Positions 16,569-26,025 of a stretch of DNA of 64,000 nucleotides are shown in pieces. The position numbers were made by a program, and so were the translations under genes. The notes beneath the pieces were generated by a model, which had not been told where the DNA came from, ran no database searches, and saw only the letters and a program-made list of their open reading frames with translations. The DNA lies in NCBI RefSeq assembly GCF_004216555.1, contig NZ_SGWQ01000001.1:1-64000 (forward strand). Reading direction: 5' to 3'. The stretch's first letter is position 1; each line of letters starts with the position of its first letter. This stretch comes from Herbihabitans rhizosphaerae. GTDB lineage: Bacteria > Actinomycetota > Actinomycetes > Mycobacteriales > Pseudonocardiaceae.

Positions 16569-18296
16569 ATGGCACAGCTTCGGATCGCCCTCGCCCAGGT
16601 CAACGCCACCGTCGGCGACCTGGAGGGCAATACGGCACTGGTCGTCGAATGGGCCAAGAAGGCCGCCGAGGCGGGTGCCGCGCTGGTCGTGTTCCCCGAG
16701 CTGGCGCTGAACGGCTACCCCGTCGAGGACCTCGCCCTGCGCGAGTCGTTCTCCTCGGCGTCCGGCCGGACGATCGCCGACCTGGCCAAGCGCCTGGACG
16801 CCGTCGGCTGCGGCAACCTCGCCTGCGTCGTCGGCTATCTGGACGCCGACGAGGTCGGTCCGCGCAACGCCGCCGCGGTGCTGCAGCGCGGCAAGGTGAT
16901 CGCCCGCCAGTTCAAGCACCATCTGCCCAACTACGGCGTGTTCGACGAGCGGCGCTACTTCAAGCCCGGCTCCACGCTGGAGATCTTCCGGCTCGGCGGC
17001 CTGGAGATCGGCATGGTGATCTGCGAGGACCTGTGGCAGGACGGCGGGCCGATCGCCGCGCTCGGCGAGGCCGGCGTCGACCTCGTCGTGTCACCGAACG
17101 CGTCACCCTACGAGCGGGACAAGGACGACGTGCGGCTGCCGCTGGTCGCCCGGCGCGCGGCCGAGGCAGGCGCGCCGCTGGTGTACACGAACCTGGTCGG
17201 CGGGCAGGACGAGCTGGTGTTCGACGGCGACTCGTTCGCGGTCGCCGAGGACGGCACCCTGCTCGCCCGCGCGCCGCAGTTCGTCGAGCACCTGCTGGTG
17301 GTGGACCTGGAGCTGGCGGGCAACGCGCGGTGGCGCGCGATGTCCGGGCGGATCGGCGAGTTCACGGTCACCCGGCACGTGCTCGGCGACGAGCCGGTGC
17401 CGGCCTACCCGGTCGCCCTGCCGCCGAGCATCGCCGAGCCGCTGTCCGACGAGGCCGAGGTGTGGTCGGCGCTGGTCACCGGGCTGCGCGACTACGTGCA
17501 CAAGAACGGGTTCCGCAGCGTGGTGCTCGGCCTGTCCGGCGGCATCGACTCCGCGGTGTGCGCCGCGCTCGCGGTGGACGCGCTGGGCGCCGACGCGGTG
17601 CACGGCGTGTCCATGCCGTCGGTGTACTCCTCGGAGCACTCGCGCACCGACGCCGACGACCTCGCCGAGCGCACCGGGCTGCACTACCAGACACGGCCGA
17701 TCGCCGACATGGTCGACGCGTTCGTGAAACCGTTGGGGCTACACGGTTTGGCCGAGGAGAACGTGCAGGCGCGGTGCCGGGGCGTCACGCTGATGGCACT
17801 GTCCAATCAGGACGGTCACCTGGTGCTGGCGACCGGAAACAAGACCGAGCTCGCGGTCGGCTACTCCACCATCTACGGCGACGCGGTCGGCGGGTACGCG
17901 CCGATCAAGGACGTGCCGAAGACGCTGGTGTGGGAGCTGGCGCGGTGGCGCAACCTGGAGGCGGAGAAGCGCGGCGAGCGCCCGCCGATCCCGGAGAACT
18001 CGATCACCAAGGCACCGTCGGCCGAGCTGCGACCGGACCAACTGGACACTGACTCGCTGCCGCCGTACGAACTGCTCGACGACATCCTCGACGACTACGT
18101 GGAGGGCGATCGCGGCTACGCCGACCTGATCGCCGCCGGCTTCCCCGCCGAGCTGATCGACAAGGTGCTGCGGATGGTCGACAAGGCCGAGTACAAACGG
18201 CGCCAGTACCCGCCGGGCACGAAGATCAGCTTCAAGGCGTTCGGCCGCGACCGCCGGCTCCCGATCACCAACGCCTGGCGCGAGGGCGCACGGTGA
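16569..18296 (+). CDS. nadE: glutamine-dependent NAD+ synthetase
   Basis: A 575-residue two-domain enzyme that makes NAD+ from deamido-NAD+, ATP and glutamine. The N-terminal nitrilase-type glutaminase (1-270) shows the Glu-Lys-Cys triad in FPELALNGYP, FKHHLPNYG and VICEDLW. The synthetase domain has the PP-loop LGLSGGIDSAV (about 320) and YAPIKDVPKT. It is shorter than the roughly 680-residue mycobacterial enzyme but normal for the form found in many actinobacteria. ATG 16569 is preceded by GGGAGGA at 8 nt. Adjacency to the glnA2 region also occurs in Streptomyces. Confidence 0.93.
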   Translation: MAQLRIALAQVNATVGDLEGNTALVVEWAKKAAEAGAALVVFPELALNGYPVEDLALRESFSSASGRTIADLAKRLDAVGCGNLACVVGYLDADEVGPRNAAAVLQRGKVIARQFKHHLPNYGVFDERRYFKPGSTLEIFRLGGLEIGMVICEDLWQDGGPIAALGEAGVDLVVSPNASPYERDKDDVRLPLVARRAAEAGAPLVYTNLVGGQDELVFDGDSFAVAEDGTLLARAPQFVEHLLVVDLELAGNARWRAMSGRIGEFTVTRHVLGDEPVPAYPVALPPSIAEPLSDEAEVWSALVTGLRDYVHKNGFRSVVLGLSGGIDSAVCAALAVDALGADAVHGVSMPSVYSSEHSRTDADDLAERTGLHYQTRPIADMVDAFVKPLGLHGLAEENVQARCRGVTLMALSNQDGHLVLATGNKTELAVGYSTIYGDAVGGYAPIKDVPKTLVWELARWRNLEAEKRGERPPIPENSITKAPSAELRPDQLDTDSLPPYELLDDILDDYVEGDRGYADLIAAGFPAELIDKVLRMVDKAEYKRRQYPPGTKISFKAFGRDRRLPITNAWREGAR

Positions 18297-19330
18297 ACGG
18301 TGGCGGCTCGGTCCCGTTAGCGGTGAACCGATTCGCCCTGCCGATCAAGGCGTACACATACGGCTGGGGATACGGCACCGCGCTGATCCCGATGCCCGGC
18401 ACCGCATCGGTCCTGTTGAGCTTGCCGAGCAACGGTTCCCGATGTCCGTGGTGCGTCGTCGATCTGAACACCGGTGCCACCGTTCGCGGCACTGCCATGC
18501 CAGGTGATCTCCGCGCGGCGGTGTTCGCGTCCGACGCCGAGGACCCGAGACCCTGGGTGCTCGCGACCTACGGGCTCGGCAGGTTGGAGCTCGAACCGCG
18601 ACCCAGGATCACCGACGTCACTCGCAAGGGCATCGGGAAGTACCAGGCGGAACTCTTCGACGTCGGACACGGGCTGCTCGGCATCAGCCATCGAATGAGC
18701 AAGTCGCTTCTCCTGGTGTCCGCCTCCGACGGTTCACGTGTCAAACGCCTCGCGATGCCTGGCGCTCACCTGGCCGTCCCCTTGCCGAACGGACACATGC
18801 GGTTCCTCGGCCTCCACCACGGCGGCGCGTGCGACGTCGACGTCTCCGCCGCGAAGGTAGTCCGCCGCTACCAGGTTCCCCATGGGACGGACGCACGTCT
18901 GGCCGGCGATCGGATCGTCGCGCTGGTCGGCGAGCGGCGCGAGGTTCGGCCGGTCCGCGCCGGTGAGACACCGGTGCCCGGCGCACCCATCGTGATGCTC
19001 GCCGGGCCAGACGACGGCACCGATCCCGACCTCGGGTTCTGGGTGGACACGGACGAGATCGTCGTGCTCGACGCCGACACCATGGAGGTTCGGCGCCGCG
19101 TACCCGCACCGCCGTCGGCGGTCAGGGTTCTCGGGGAGGACTCGACCGGCCGCATCGTCGTCGGCACGAACCGAGGGTTCGCGCTCCTCTCGCCGGATTC
19201 GCTCCATGTCGTGACCGCGTACCAACGGCCCTACGAGATCACGGCCGCCGTGTCGTGCCCCGGCACCGACATGGTCGCGGTACTGGTGGACGACCCCGAA
19301 GACCGAGCCCTGTACACCCTGCGATGGTGA
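18293..19330 (+). CDS. hypothetical protein, probable beta-propeller
   Basis: A 345-residue protein without signal peptide or membrane segments. It is rich in short beta-strand-like repeats with patterns such as [18 protein letters not shown] and LSPDSLHVV at intervals of about 45-50 residues, which suggests a WD/YVTN-like beta-propeller. No specific family was recognised. Its GTG overlaps the nadE stop by 4 bp, so it is translationally coupled to NAD synthetase, yet nothing in the sequence links it to NAD chemistry. Confidence 0.55.
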   Translation: MNGGGSVPLAVNRFALPIKAYTYGWGYGTALIPMPGTASVLLSLPSNGSRCPWCVVDLNTGATVRGTAMPGDLRAAVFASDAEDPRPWVLATYGLGRLELEPRPRITDVTRKGIGKYQAELFDVGHGLLGISHRMSKSLLLVSASDGSRVKRLAMPGAHLAVPLPNGHMRFLGLHHGGACDVDVSAAKVVRRYQVPHGTDARLAGDRIVALVGERREVRPVRAGETPVPGAPIVMLAGPDDGTDPDLGFWVDTDEIVVLDADTMEVRRRVPAPPSAVRVLGEDSTGRIVVGTNRGFALLSPDSLHVVTAYQRPYEITAAVSCPGTDMVAVLVDDPEDRALYTLRW

Positions 19331-19527
19331 TCGAGCGTCCGCCATGGCCAGGCCGACACGGCCAGGGTGCGACGCCGCTGCCGGCTCGGACAACGCTCGA
19401 GGGCCTTGTGACGGTCGTCGCATCGTGGTGCCAGGAACCCGGTGTGGTGTCACGCTTTCTTGGTAAACCTCCGCACGTACCCGGAGACCCGCAGTACGCG
19501 GGCTTCGAGGGAAGGTGGTCGACAACG

Positions 19528-20418
19528 ATGTCCACAGAATCCGTCATGCCCGAGGGCAGCCAGGCCGCCGAAGTGGCCGCGCCTTACGGGACCGGACCAG
19601 CCGCCGCCAGCGCCAAGCCGGCCAAGCGGGTCCGCATCCATCATCTGCTCGAGCTGAAGGGCCGCGGCGAGCCGTGGCCCATGCTCACCGCTTACGACCA
19701 GTACACCGCAGAACTGTTCGACGAGGCCGGCATTCCGGTGCTGCTCGTCGGCGACTCCGCGTCGAACAACGTGTACGGGTACGAGACCTCACTGCCGGTG
19801 ACGGTCGACGAGCTGATCCCGCTGGTCAGGGCGGTCACCCGCTCGGTCAAGCGCTCGCTCGTGGTGGCCGACCTGCCGTTCGGCTCGTACCAGCTCTCGC
19901 CCGAACAGGCGCTCGCCACGGCCGTGCGGTTCATGAAGGAGTCGCAGGCGCACGCGGTGAAGCTGGAGGGCGGGCGCGCGTTCGCGCCGCACGTCAAGGC
20001 GCTCACCACGGCCGGCGTACCGGTCATGGGCCACATCGGGTTCACCCCGCAGAGCGAGCACAACCTCGGCGGATACCGGGTGCAGGGCCGCGGCGACAGC
20101 GGTGACGAGGTCGTGGCCGACGCGCTCGCGCTGCAGGAGGCGGGTGCGTTCGCGGTGGTCATGGAGATGGTGCCGGCCGAGGTGGCCAAGCGGGTCACCT
20201 ACGAGATGAAGATCCCCACGGTCGGCATCGGCGCCGGGCCGGACTGCGACGCGCAGGTACTCGTCTGGCAGGACATGGCCGGCCTCCGGCGCGGCAAGGC
20301 GCCTCGGTTCGTCAAGCGGTACGCCGACATGGCCGGCGTGCTGCAGGGCGCGGCCGAGCAGTTCGCGAACGAGGTGCGACACCGGGAGTTCCCCGCTCCT
20401 CAGCACGTGTTCCACTGA
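19528..20418 (+). CDS. panB: 3-methyl-2-oxobutanoate hydroxymethyltransferase
   Basis: PanB makes ketopantoate from alpha-ketoisovalerate and 5,10-methylene-tetrahydrofolate, the first committed step to pantothenate and CoA. The 296-residue protein has [28 protein letters not shown] with the metal-binding Asp, AVKLEGG with a substrate-region Lys, and the catalytic Glu in [12 protein letters not shown] 19528 was chosen because the following 30-residue extension is short and variable as in relatives; AAGGTGG lies upstream. The 197-bp gap before it holds no gene; a small inverted repeat CCCGC-AGTAC-GCGGG lies at 19488-19502. Confidence 0.93.
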   Translation: MSTESVMPEGSQAAEVAAPYGTGPAAASAKPAKRVRIHHLLELKGRGEPWPMLTAYDQYTAELFDEAGIPVLLVGDSASNNVYGYETSLPVTVDELIPLVRAVTRSVKRSLVVADLPFGSYQLSPEQALATAVRFMKESQAHAVKLEGGRAFAPHVKALTTAGVPVMGHIGFTPQSEHNLGGYRVQGRGDSGDEVVADALALQEAGAFAVVMEMVPAEVAKRVTYEMKIPTVGIGAGPDCDAQVLVWQDMAGLRRGKAPRFVKRYADMAGVLQGAAEQFANEVRHREFPAPQHVFH

Positions 20419-20430
20419 TTTCGACGCCCG

Positions 20431-20472
20431 GTGAGTGAGTGTTCACTACCCTAGGGGTGAGCACTCACTCAC
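20431..20472. promoter_or_regulatory. long inverted repeat, probable operator
   Basis: Arms GTGAGTGAGTGTTCA (20431-20445) and TGAGCACTCACTCAC (20458-20472) match at 14 of 15 positions around a 12-bp centre. The right arm ends next to the ribosome site of the gene at 20486. The form is typical of TetR-family operators, but no TetR gene is adjacent. Confidence 0.6.
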
Positions 20473-20485
20473 CGGAGGCGCGCAT

Positions 20486-20848
20486 ATGAGCTACGTGTTC
20501 GATGTCGGTGACGACACCGTGTGGAGCCCGGCGCTGCGCGTCGGCCGGCTCTACGTCGCCGGTGTGACGAGCCTCGCCGAGGTGTTCGGTATCGACGCCG
20601 GCCTGCGCGCCGTCGCCGCCGACATGTACTCGATCGACCTCGACGCGTTCGAGGCGTTCACCGCCCGACTGTTCGCCGAGTACTTCCGCTCCCACCACGA
20701 CGTCGCCCGGCTGCTGCTTGCCGGCGTACTCCAGCCGTCGCTGATCATGCTCGAGCGCGCCGGCCGCGCGATCGAGCCCGAGGACGACGAGCAGCGCCGA
20801 TTCCTCAGTGACACCAAGGAATTCCTCGGCTCACTCCCGCGACTCTGA
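20486..20848 (+). CDS. hypothetical protein, possibly DUF6086
   Basis: A 120-residue soluble protein beginning MSYVFDVGDDTVWSPALRVG. This opening (Y-F-x-V-G-D-x-T-x-W-x-P) resembles the DUF6086 group of actinobacteria, but the match is from memory and only moderate. ATG 20486 has GGAGG upstream and lies directly behind a 42-bp inverted repeat, so expression is probably switched by a repressor. Its stop abuts the stop of the convergent glutathione-transferase-like gene without a gap. Confidence 0.55.
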   Translation: MSYVFDVGDDTVWSPALRVGRLYVAGVTSLAEVFGIDAGLRAVAADMYSIDLDAFEAFTARLFAEYFRSHHDVARLLLAGVLQPSLIMLERAGRAIEPEDDEQRRFLSDTKEFLGSLPRL

Positions 20849-21784
20849 TCAGCTACGGCCGTGCGGGGTGTGCCAGCCCGACGGGTCCGGCCCGGCCGGC
20901 ACGATCCCAGTCGGATTGATCTTCTCGTGCGTGACGTAGTAGTGCCGCTTGATGTGGTCGAAGTCGACGGTCTCGCCGAACCCGGGCGTCTGGAACAGGT
21001 CGCGGGCGTAGGCCCACAACACCGGCATCTCGGACAGCTTGTTCCGGTTGCATTTGAAGTGCCCGTGGTACACTGCGTCGAACCGCACCAACGTCGTGAA
21101 CAACCGCACGTCCGCCTCGGTGATGGTGTCCCCGACCAGGTAGCGCCGGTTCTCCAGGCGCTCGGACAGCCGGTCCAACTCGGCGAACAAGTCGCCGTAC
21201 GCCGCTTCGTATGCCTCCTGCGAGGTCGCGAACCCGCACCGGTACACGCCGTTGTTCACGTTGCGGAACACCGGATCGTTGACCGCGTCGATCTCCTCGC
21301 GCAGGTGCTCCGGGTAGAGGTCCGGCGCGTCGGACCGGTGGAACTCCCGCCACTCGGTCGACAGGTCCAGCGTGATCCGCGGGTAGTCGTTCGTGATCAC
21401 CTTGCCGGTGTGGGTGTCCACAATGGACGGCACGGTGACCCGGCCGGAGTAGGACGGATCGCCGGCCAGATACGCCTCGGACAGGTACTCGATGCCCAGC
21501 ACCGGATCGCGCCCGTCCGGGTCGAGGGTGAACCGCCACCCGCGCTCGTCGCGGATCGGGTCCACCACCGCCATCGAGATCGCGTCGTCGAGACCGAGCA
21601 GCCGCCGCACGATGATCGACCGGTGCGCCCACGGACAGGACAGCGACACCACCAGCCGGTACCGGCCCGGCTCGGCGCGGTGCCCGGACGATCCGTCCGC
21701 CGTGATCCGGTCGGTGAAGCGGTTCGCCTGGCGCACCCACTCCCCCGTGCGCGAGGTCTCCTTGCCGAACTGCGCGGTATCCAT
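20849..21784 (-). CDS. glutathionyl-hydroquinone reductase family (YqjG/ECM4) protein
   Basis: A 311-residue GST-fold protein. The thioredoxin-like N-terminal part has the redox Cys in SLSCPWAHRSIIVRRLLGL (about 50-65), and the family features SVDPIRDERGW-like segment, TVPSIVDTHTG, NDYPRITLDL and NNGVYRCGFA follow. These enzymes reduce thiol-conjugated hydroquinones. Because actinobacteria use mycothiol instead of glutathione, a mycothiol-hydroquinone reductase is the likely activity. A near-copy of the iterated palindrome (21416-21428, one mismatch) encodes Ser-Ile-Val-Asp here. Confidence 0.85.
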   Translation of the reverse strand: MDTAQFGKETSRTGEWVRQANRFTDRITADGSSGHRAEPGRYRLVVSLSCPWAHRSIIVRRLLGLDDAISMAVVDPIRDERGWRFTLDPDGRDPVLGIEYLSEAYLAGDPSYSGRVTVPSIVDTHTGKVITNDYPRITLDLSTEWREFHRSDAPDLYPEHLREEIDAVNDPVFRNVNNGVYRCGFATSQEAYEAAYGDLFAELDRLSERLENRRYLVGDTITEADVRLFTTLVRFDAVYHGHFKCNRNKLSEMPVLWAYARDLFQTPGFGETVDFDHIKRHYYVTHEKINPTGIVPAGPDPSGWHTPHGRS

Positions 21785-21818
21785 GCCCCGAGGCTAGCCA
21801 GTTTGGCAGAGTGTGCCC

Positions 21819-22781
21819 ATGGACGCGCCCTTCTACCCGCCGATCGAACCGCACGAGCAGGGCATGCTGGACGTCGGTGACGGGCAGCGGATCTGCTGGG
21901 AGGTCAGCGGCAATCCGGACGGCAAGCCGGTCGTGGTGCTGCACGGCGGACCCGGCTCCGGCACGAACTCCATGCAGCGCAGGCACTTCGACCCCGAGGC
22001 GTACCGGATCGTGCTGTTCGACCAGCGCGGCGCCGGCAGGAGCACCCCGCATGTCAGCACGCTGACCGCCGAACAGCTCGCCACCAACACCACCTGGCAC
22101 CTGGTCGCCGACATGGAGAAGCTGCGCGAGCACCTCGGCATCGACCGCTGGTCGCTGTTCGGCGGCTCGTGGGGCGCCACGCTCGCACTCGCCTACGGCC
22201 AGACGCACCCGGACCGGGTCACCGACATGGTGCTGCGCGGCGTGTTCGCGCTGCGCGGCAGCGAGCTGGACTGGATCTACCGGGGCGGCGCGGCCAACCT
22301 CTTCCCGGACGCCTGGGCCGACTTCGTGGCGCTGGTGCCCGAGGACGAGCGCCACGACCTGCTCGGCGCGTACCACCGGATGGTGTTCGGCGAGGACCCG
22401 GAGCTGTCCGCGCGCGCCGCCGCGGCGTGGAGCCGCTGGGAGGGCGCGACCGTCTCGCTGCGCCCCACGGCGGTGTCGGTCTACAACGAACCCGAGTTCG
22501 CGGTGTCGTTCGCCAGGATCGCGCTGCACTACTTCGTCAACGACGGGTGGCTGGAGCCGGATCAGCTGATCAGGGACGCCGGCAAGCTGGAGGGCATTCC
22601 GGCGGTCATCGTGCAGGGCCGCTACGACGTGGTCACGCCGCCGATCACCGCGTGGGACCTGTACAACGCGTGGCCCGGCATCCAGCTCACTCTCGTGCAC
22701 GCGGCCGGTCACGCGGTCTCCGACCCCGGGATCAGCGAGCACCTGCGCGAGGCGACCGACCTACTGCGCGACCACCGGTGA
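21819..22781 (+). CDS. pip: proline iminopeptidase
   Basis: A 320-residue alpha/beta-hydrolase that removes N-terminal proline. The family marks are VVLHGGPGSG (oxyanion hole), DQRGAGRSTPH, the nucleophile elbow FGGSWGATLAL, the Asp in VQGRYDVVTP and the His in HAAGHAVSD. ATG 21819 is used; an in-frame GTG lies 6 bases earlier. It is divergent from the YqjG-like gene, with 34 bp between the start codons. The last 21 bases overlap the convergent metal-receptor gene. Confidence 0.9.
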   Translation: MDAPFYPPIEPHEQGMLDVGDGQRICWEVSGNPDGKPVVVLHGGPGSGTNSMQRRHFDPEAYRIVLFDQRGAGRSTPHVSTLTAEQLATNTTWHLVADMEKLREHLGIDRWSLFGGSWGATLALAYGQTHPDRVTDMVLRGVFALRGSELDWIYRGGAANLFPDAWADFVALVPEDERHDLLGAYHRMVFGEDPELSARAAAAWSRWEGATVSLRPTAVSVYNEPEFAVSFARIALHYFVNDGWLEPDQLIRDAGKLEGIPAVIVQGRYDVVTPPITAWDLYNAWPGIQLTLVHAAGHAVSDPGISEHLREATDLLRDHR

Positions 22782-23561
22782 TCCAGGTCGTAGCGCTGCG
22801 GCCAACTCCGCCCGAGCGTCCACAAGGGACGGTCCGTACCAGGTGAGCAGCCGGCCGTTGACCAGCGCGCACGGCGATCCGGCGAACGCCTCCGGGCCGT
22901 CCTCCCCGGTGAACTCGTACGGCTCGTCCGGCAGCACGACCAGATTCGCGGAACCGTTGTGTAGCAACGCGTTCAGCTCGTCCAGCCTCGGCCGCGGATA
23001 GCGGTCCTCGTGCTCGGCGTAGGCGTTGGCCACGCCCAGCCTGGCCAGCACGTCGCCGGCGAAGGTGTCCCGGCCGACCACCACCCAGGGCCGCCGCCAC
23101 ACCGGCACGATCGCGGTCGCCCAAATCGGCTCGGTGTCCCGCCAGGACTCCTCGGCGGCCACCAGCCAGCCCGGCTCATCGAGCCCGAGACCCTGGGTGA
23201 GCAGCCGGCGCACTGAGGCCAGTCCATTCGGGACACTCGCCGGCGCGGCGGTCACCCACACCGGGATCCCGTTGGCACGCAAGGCTTCCACGTCCTCGGG
23301 ACGGTTCTCCTCGGAGTTCGCGATCACCAGGTCCGGGTCGAGGTCGAGCACCGCGTCCACGGTCGGGTACTTCGACCCGCCGACCCTCGGAACGTCCAAA
23401 GTGGACGGATGGGTGCAGTAGTCGGTCGCGCCGGCGAGCAATCCGGGCGCCGAGACCGCCACGGCCTCGGTCAGCGACGGCACCAGGCTCACCACCCGCG
23501 CCGGCTCCCCGCGCAGCGGCACCGGCTCGCCGAGATCGTCCTCCAGGCCCTCACGCCACAC
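22761..23561 (-). CDS. helical-backbone metal receptor (BtuF-like) without export signal
   Basis: A 266-residue protein of the BtuF/TroA-like substrate-binding fold: RVVSLVPSLTEAV at the start, then VGGSKYPTVDAVLDLDPDLVIAN and VVLPDEPYEFTGED in the second lobe. Proteins of this type bind cobalamin or metal chelates for ABC import, but this one has no signal peptide or lipobox and no transporter genes next to it, so it may act in the cytoplasm. GTG 23561 has GAGGAG upstream and overlaps the stop of the DUF4326 gene by 11 bp. It contains a palindrome copy with one mismatch (23394-23406). Confidence 0.8.
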   Translation of the reverse strand: MWREGLEDDLGEPVPLRGEPARVVSLVPSLTEAVAVSAPGLLAGATDYCTHPSTLDVPRVGGSKYPTVDAVLDLDPDLVIANSEENRPEDVEALRANGIPVWVTAAPASVPNGLASVRRLLTQGLGLDEPGWLVAAEESWRDTEPIWATAIVPVWRRPWVVVGRDTFAGDVLARLGVANAYAEHEDRYPRPRLDELNALLHNGSANLVVLPDEPYEFTGEDGPEAFAGSPCALVNGRLLTWYGPSLVDARAELAAALRPGSPVVAQ

Positions 23562-23949
23562 GATCGATCTCCTCGACCAGCACGTCACCGTGACACGGCA
23601 GTGGCGCGCACCAGCAGCCGAGTGCCTTCCCGGTCAGCTCACCGGCGCGCAGCCGGTCGAGCAGATCCCGTTGTCCCACAAGCCATTCCCGGTACTTGGT
23701 GATCATCAGATCGCGGTCCTGGCGCTGCGCGACGAACGGGTTGGCGAAGTCCGACTCCGGCCACGAGTGCCGGTTGCCCGAGTGTCCGATGTAGACGATC
23801 AGGCCCTCCTCGACGAGCCACGGCATGAGGTGCTTGTGCGGGCCGGACTTGCGCACGTTGACCACCACGGTCTCGCCGGCGGACGCCCGCTCGGCGAGTT
23901 CCCGTTCGGCGGCCGACCAGTCAGACGTCGGTGATTCGAAGTCCGGCAT
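23551..23949 (-). CDS. DUF4326 domain protein
   Basis: A 132-residue protein. The family signature is clear: VVVNVRKSG, SWPESDFANPF, YREWL, then GKALGCWCAPLPCHGDVL near the C-terminus, whose paired Cys and His residues could hold a metal. The biochemical role of DUF4326 is unknown, though it is also found in phages and mobile elements. It overlaps the F420 reductase by 29 bp on one side and the metal-receptor gene on the other, which suggests co-expression. Confidence 0.85.
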   Translation of the reverse strand: MPDFESPTSDWSAAERELAERASAGETVVVNVRKSGPHKHLMPWLVEEGLIVYIGHSGNRHSWPESDFANPFVAQRQDRDLMITKYREWLVGQRDLLDRLRAGELTGKALGCWCAPLPCHGDVLVEEIDRVA

Positions 23950-24589
23950 GGGCCTTGTACCGCCGGTTGACGGCGATCAGGTTGGCGGTCAGGGCTTCCA
24001 CCTGGTGCGCGTTGCGCAGCCGGCCACCGTAGATCCCGCGCATGCCCGGAACCACGTCCGCCAAGCCGCGCACCAGGTCGGTGGCCTCCCGGTCGTCGCC
24101 GAGCACCAGCACGTCGGTGTCCACCTCGGCCACGTTCAGGTCGGCCAGCAGCACGGCCGAGACGTGGTGGAACGCGGCGGTCACCCGCGACCCGGGCAGC
24201 AGCGCCTCGGCCTGCTGGGCCGCGCTGCCCTCCTCCACGGCCAACGCGTACGGCCCCTGCTTGTCGAACCCGAGCGGGTTCACGCAGTCGATGACGATCT
24301 TGCCGGCCAGTGGCTCGCGCAGGCTCTCCAGCAGCGTGCCGTGCCCGTCCCACGGCACCGCGACCAGCACGATGTCGGCCTCGGCGGCGCAGGAGGCGTT
24401 GTCCTCGCCGGTCACGTGCGACACGCCGGCGAGGTCACGCAGCTCGGCGGCGGCGTCCTCGGCGCGCTCGGCCTTGCGTGAACCGATCACCACCCGCAGG
24501 CCGGCCTTCGCCCAGCGCAGCGCGAGCCCGCGCCCCTGCGGACCGGTGCCGCCGAGCACCCCGACGGTCAGGTTGGACACCTCTGTCAC
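23921..24589 (-). CDS. npdG: NADPH-dependent F420 reductase
   Basis: A 222-residue Rossmann protein that exchanges hydride between NADPH and F420. It shows VGVLGGTGPQGRGLALRWA (dinucleotide loop), IGSRKAERAED (a Ser-Arg-Lys set that favours NADP), DIVLVAVPWDGH, DCVNPLGFDKQG and SAFHHVSA-type segment. It would keep reduced F420 available for enzymes such as the deazaflavin reductase at 8507-8995. It lies in the leftward run of genes behind the RNB ribonuclease, 12 bp away. Confidence 0.88.
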   Translation of the reverse strand: MTEVSNLTVGVLGGTGPQGRGLALRWAKAGLRVVIGSRKAERAEDAAAELRDLAGVSHVTGEDNASCAAEADIVLVAVPWDGHGTLLESLREPLAGKIVIDCVNPLGFDKQGPYALAVEEGSAAQQAEALLPGSRVTAAFHHVSAVLLADLNVAEVDTDVLVLGDDREATDLVRGLADVVPGMRGIYGGRLRNAHQVEALTANLIAVNRRYKAHAGLRITDV

Positions 24590-24601
24590 GCGACTCTCCT
24601 C

Positions 24602-26008
24602 TTACACCTTGTCGAACGCGACCTTGCGCCGAACGCTGTCCGCCTGCGTCAGCCGTACCCGCACCCGCTCACCTTCCGTGAAGTTCTCCCCGGCGCACTT
24701 CGCGATCACCGGCGGGTCGGTGAGGAACACGTCGGCGTTGCCGTTCTCCGCGCGCAGCACCATCGCGTCGAACTCCTGGCCCACCCGGTCCGTGAGCACC
24801 CACGCCTCCACCTGGTCGAGGCAGGCCCGCTCCACCTTGTTGGCCAGCGTGTCGGAGCCCTCCATCAGTCCGGGCAGGGCCGGCAGCGCCTGGCGCACCC
24901 AGTCGGGGATCTCGGTGCCGGCCGAGGCGGCCAGGCAGATCTCGGTGCCGAACCGGTCGACCAGCCGGCGCAGTGGCGCGGTCACGTGCGCGTAGGACGC
25001 GGCCACCCCGGCGTGCGTGGTCAACTCGGGCGCGCCGCCGTCGAACACGGTGTAGCCGGCTCCGCGCAGCAGCCGTGTGGCGTCCATGAACAGCGCCAGC
25101 GACTCCGGCCGGCTCGGATCCAGCCCGGCGAGCAGTTGGGCGCCCTTCGTCTCCCTCGGCCAGTCGATGCCCAGCGACTTCGCCGAGCGGCGCAGCCACT
25201 CCACCGCGCCGTTGTCCGGGTCGGGCAGCGTGCGCAGCACTCCGACCCCGGCGTCCAGCATCATCCTGGCCGCCGTCATGCCGGTGAGCAGGGAGATCTC
25301 CGCGTTCCAGGCGTCCACCTCGGTACGCGCGCGAACGACGAGCTTCCAGCCGTCGCCGTCCGGCTCGACCTCCTGCTCGGGCAGTTGCAGCTCGACCGCG
25401 CCGCGCTGCACGGCGTGCTCGCGGCGCAGCCGGCCGAACGCGGGCAGCGCGGCGATCGCCGGATGTGGATTGCCCGCGTCCACGCTGGCCTGCACCGACT
25501 CGTAGTCGAGCTGCGCGACCGACCTGATCAGCGCCCGGCGCACCCGCGCGCTGGTCGGCTCGCCGGCGGAGTCACAGTCGATGGTCCACAGCACGGCGGG
25601 CCGCACCTGGTCGGGCAGCAGGCTCGCGGCCCCCTCGGACAGCACGGTCGGGTGCAGCGGCACATTGCCGTCCGGCAGGTACAGCGTCTGGCCGCGCTTG
25701 CGGACCTCGTCGTCCAGCGCGCCGCCGGGAAGCACGAACGCGCCGAGGTCGGCGATGGCGTAGTGCACGACGAAACCGGTACTCGTCTGCTCGATCGCCA
25801 CGGCCTGATCAAGGTCCTTGGAGCCGGGCGGGTCGATGGTGACCATCGGCAACGCCGTGGCGTCCTCGCGGTCACCGGCGGCGCCACCAGACACGGCCTG
25901 CTCGGCCTCGACGAGCACGGGCCGCGCGAAATCCGCCGGCAGCCCGAACTCGGTCCGGATGTCCGAGAAGTCGACGCCCGCCCCATCGGTGCGGATCACC
26001 ATAGACAC
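24602..26008 (-). CDS. RNB-domain exoribonuclease (RNase II/R family)
   Basis: A 468-residue protein consisting mainly of the RNB nuclease domain. The catalytic acidic cluster is visible in TIDPPGSKDLDQAVAIE (about 60-76), followed by HYAIADLGAFV, and RGQTLYLPDGNVPLHP. A short S1-like tail (about 415-468) ends the protein; cold-shock domains are absent, so it is shorter than RNase R. GTG 26008 is chosen because TAGGGT (26015-26020) lies six bases ahead, giving a leaderless transcript; ATG 26002 is the alternative. It probably degrades RNA 3' to 5'. Confidence 0.88.
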   Translation of the reverse strand: MSMVIRTDGAGVDFSDIRTEFGLPADFARPVLVEAEQAVSGGAAGDREDATALPMVTIDPPGSKDLDQAVAIEQTSTGFVVHYAIADLGAFVLPGGALDDEVRKRGQTLYLPDGNVPLHPTVLSEGAASLLPDQVRPAVLWTIDCDSAGEPTSARVRRALIRSVAQLDYESVQASVDAGNPHPAIAALPAFGRLRREHAVQRGAVELQLPEQEVEPDGDGWKLVVRARTEVDAWNAEISLLTGMTAARMMLDAGVGVLRTLPDPDNGAVEWLRRSAKSLGIDWPRETKGAQLLAGLDPSRPESLALFMDATRLLRGAGYTVFDGGAPELTTHAGVAASYAHVTAPLRRLVDRFGTEICLAASAGTEIPDWVRQALPALPGLMEGSDTLANKVERACLDQVEAWVLTDRVGQEFDAMVLRAENGNADVFLTDPPVIAKCAGENFTEGERVRVRLTQADSVRRKVAFDKV

Positions 26009-26025
26009 AGTGGCACCCTAGCCGC

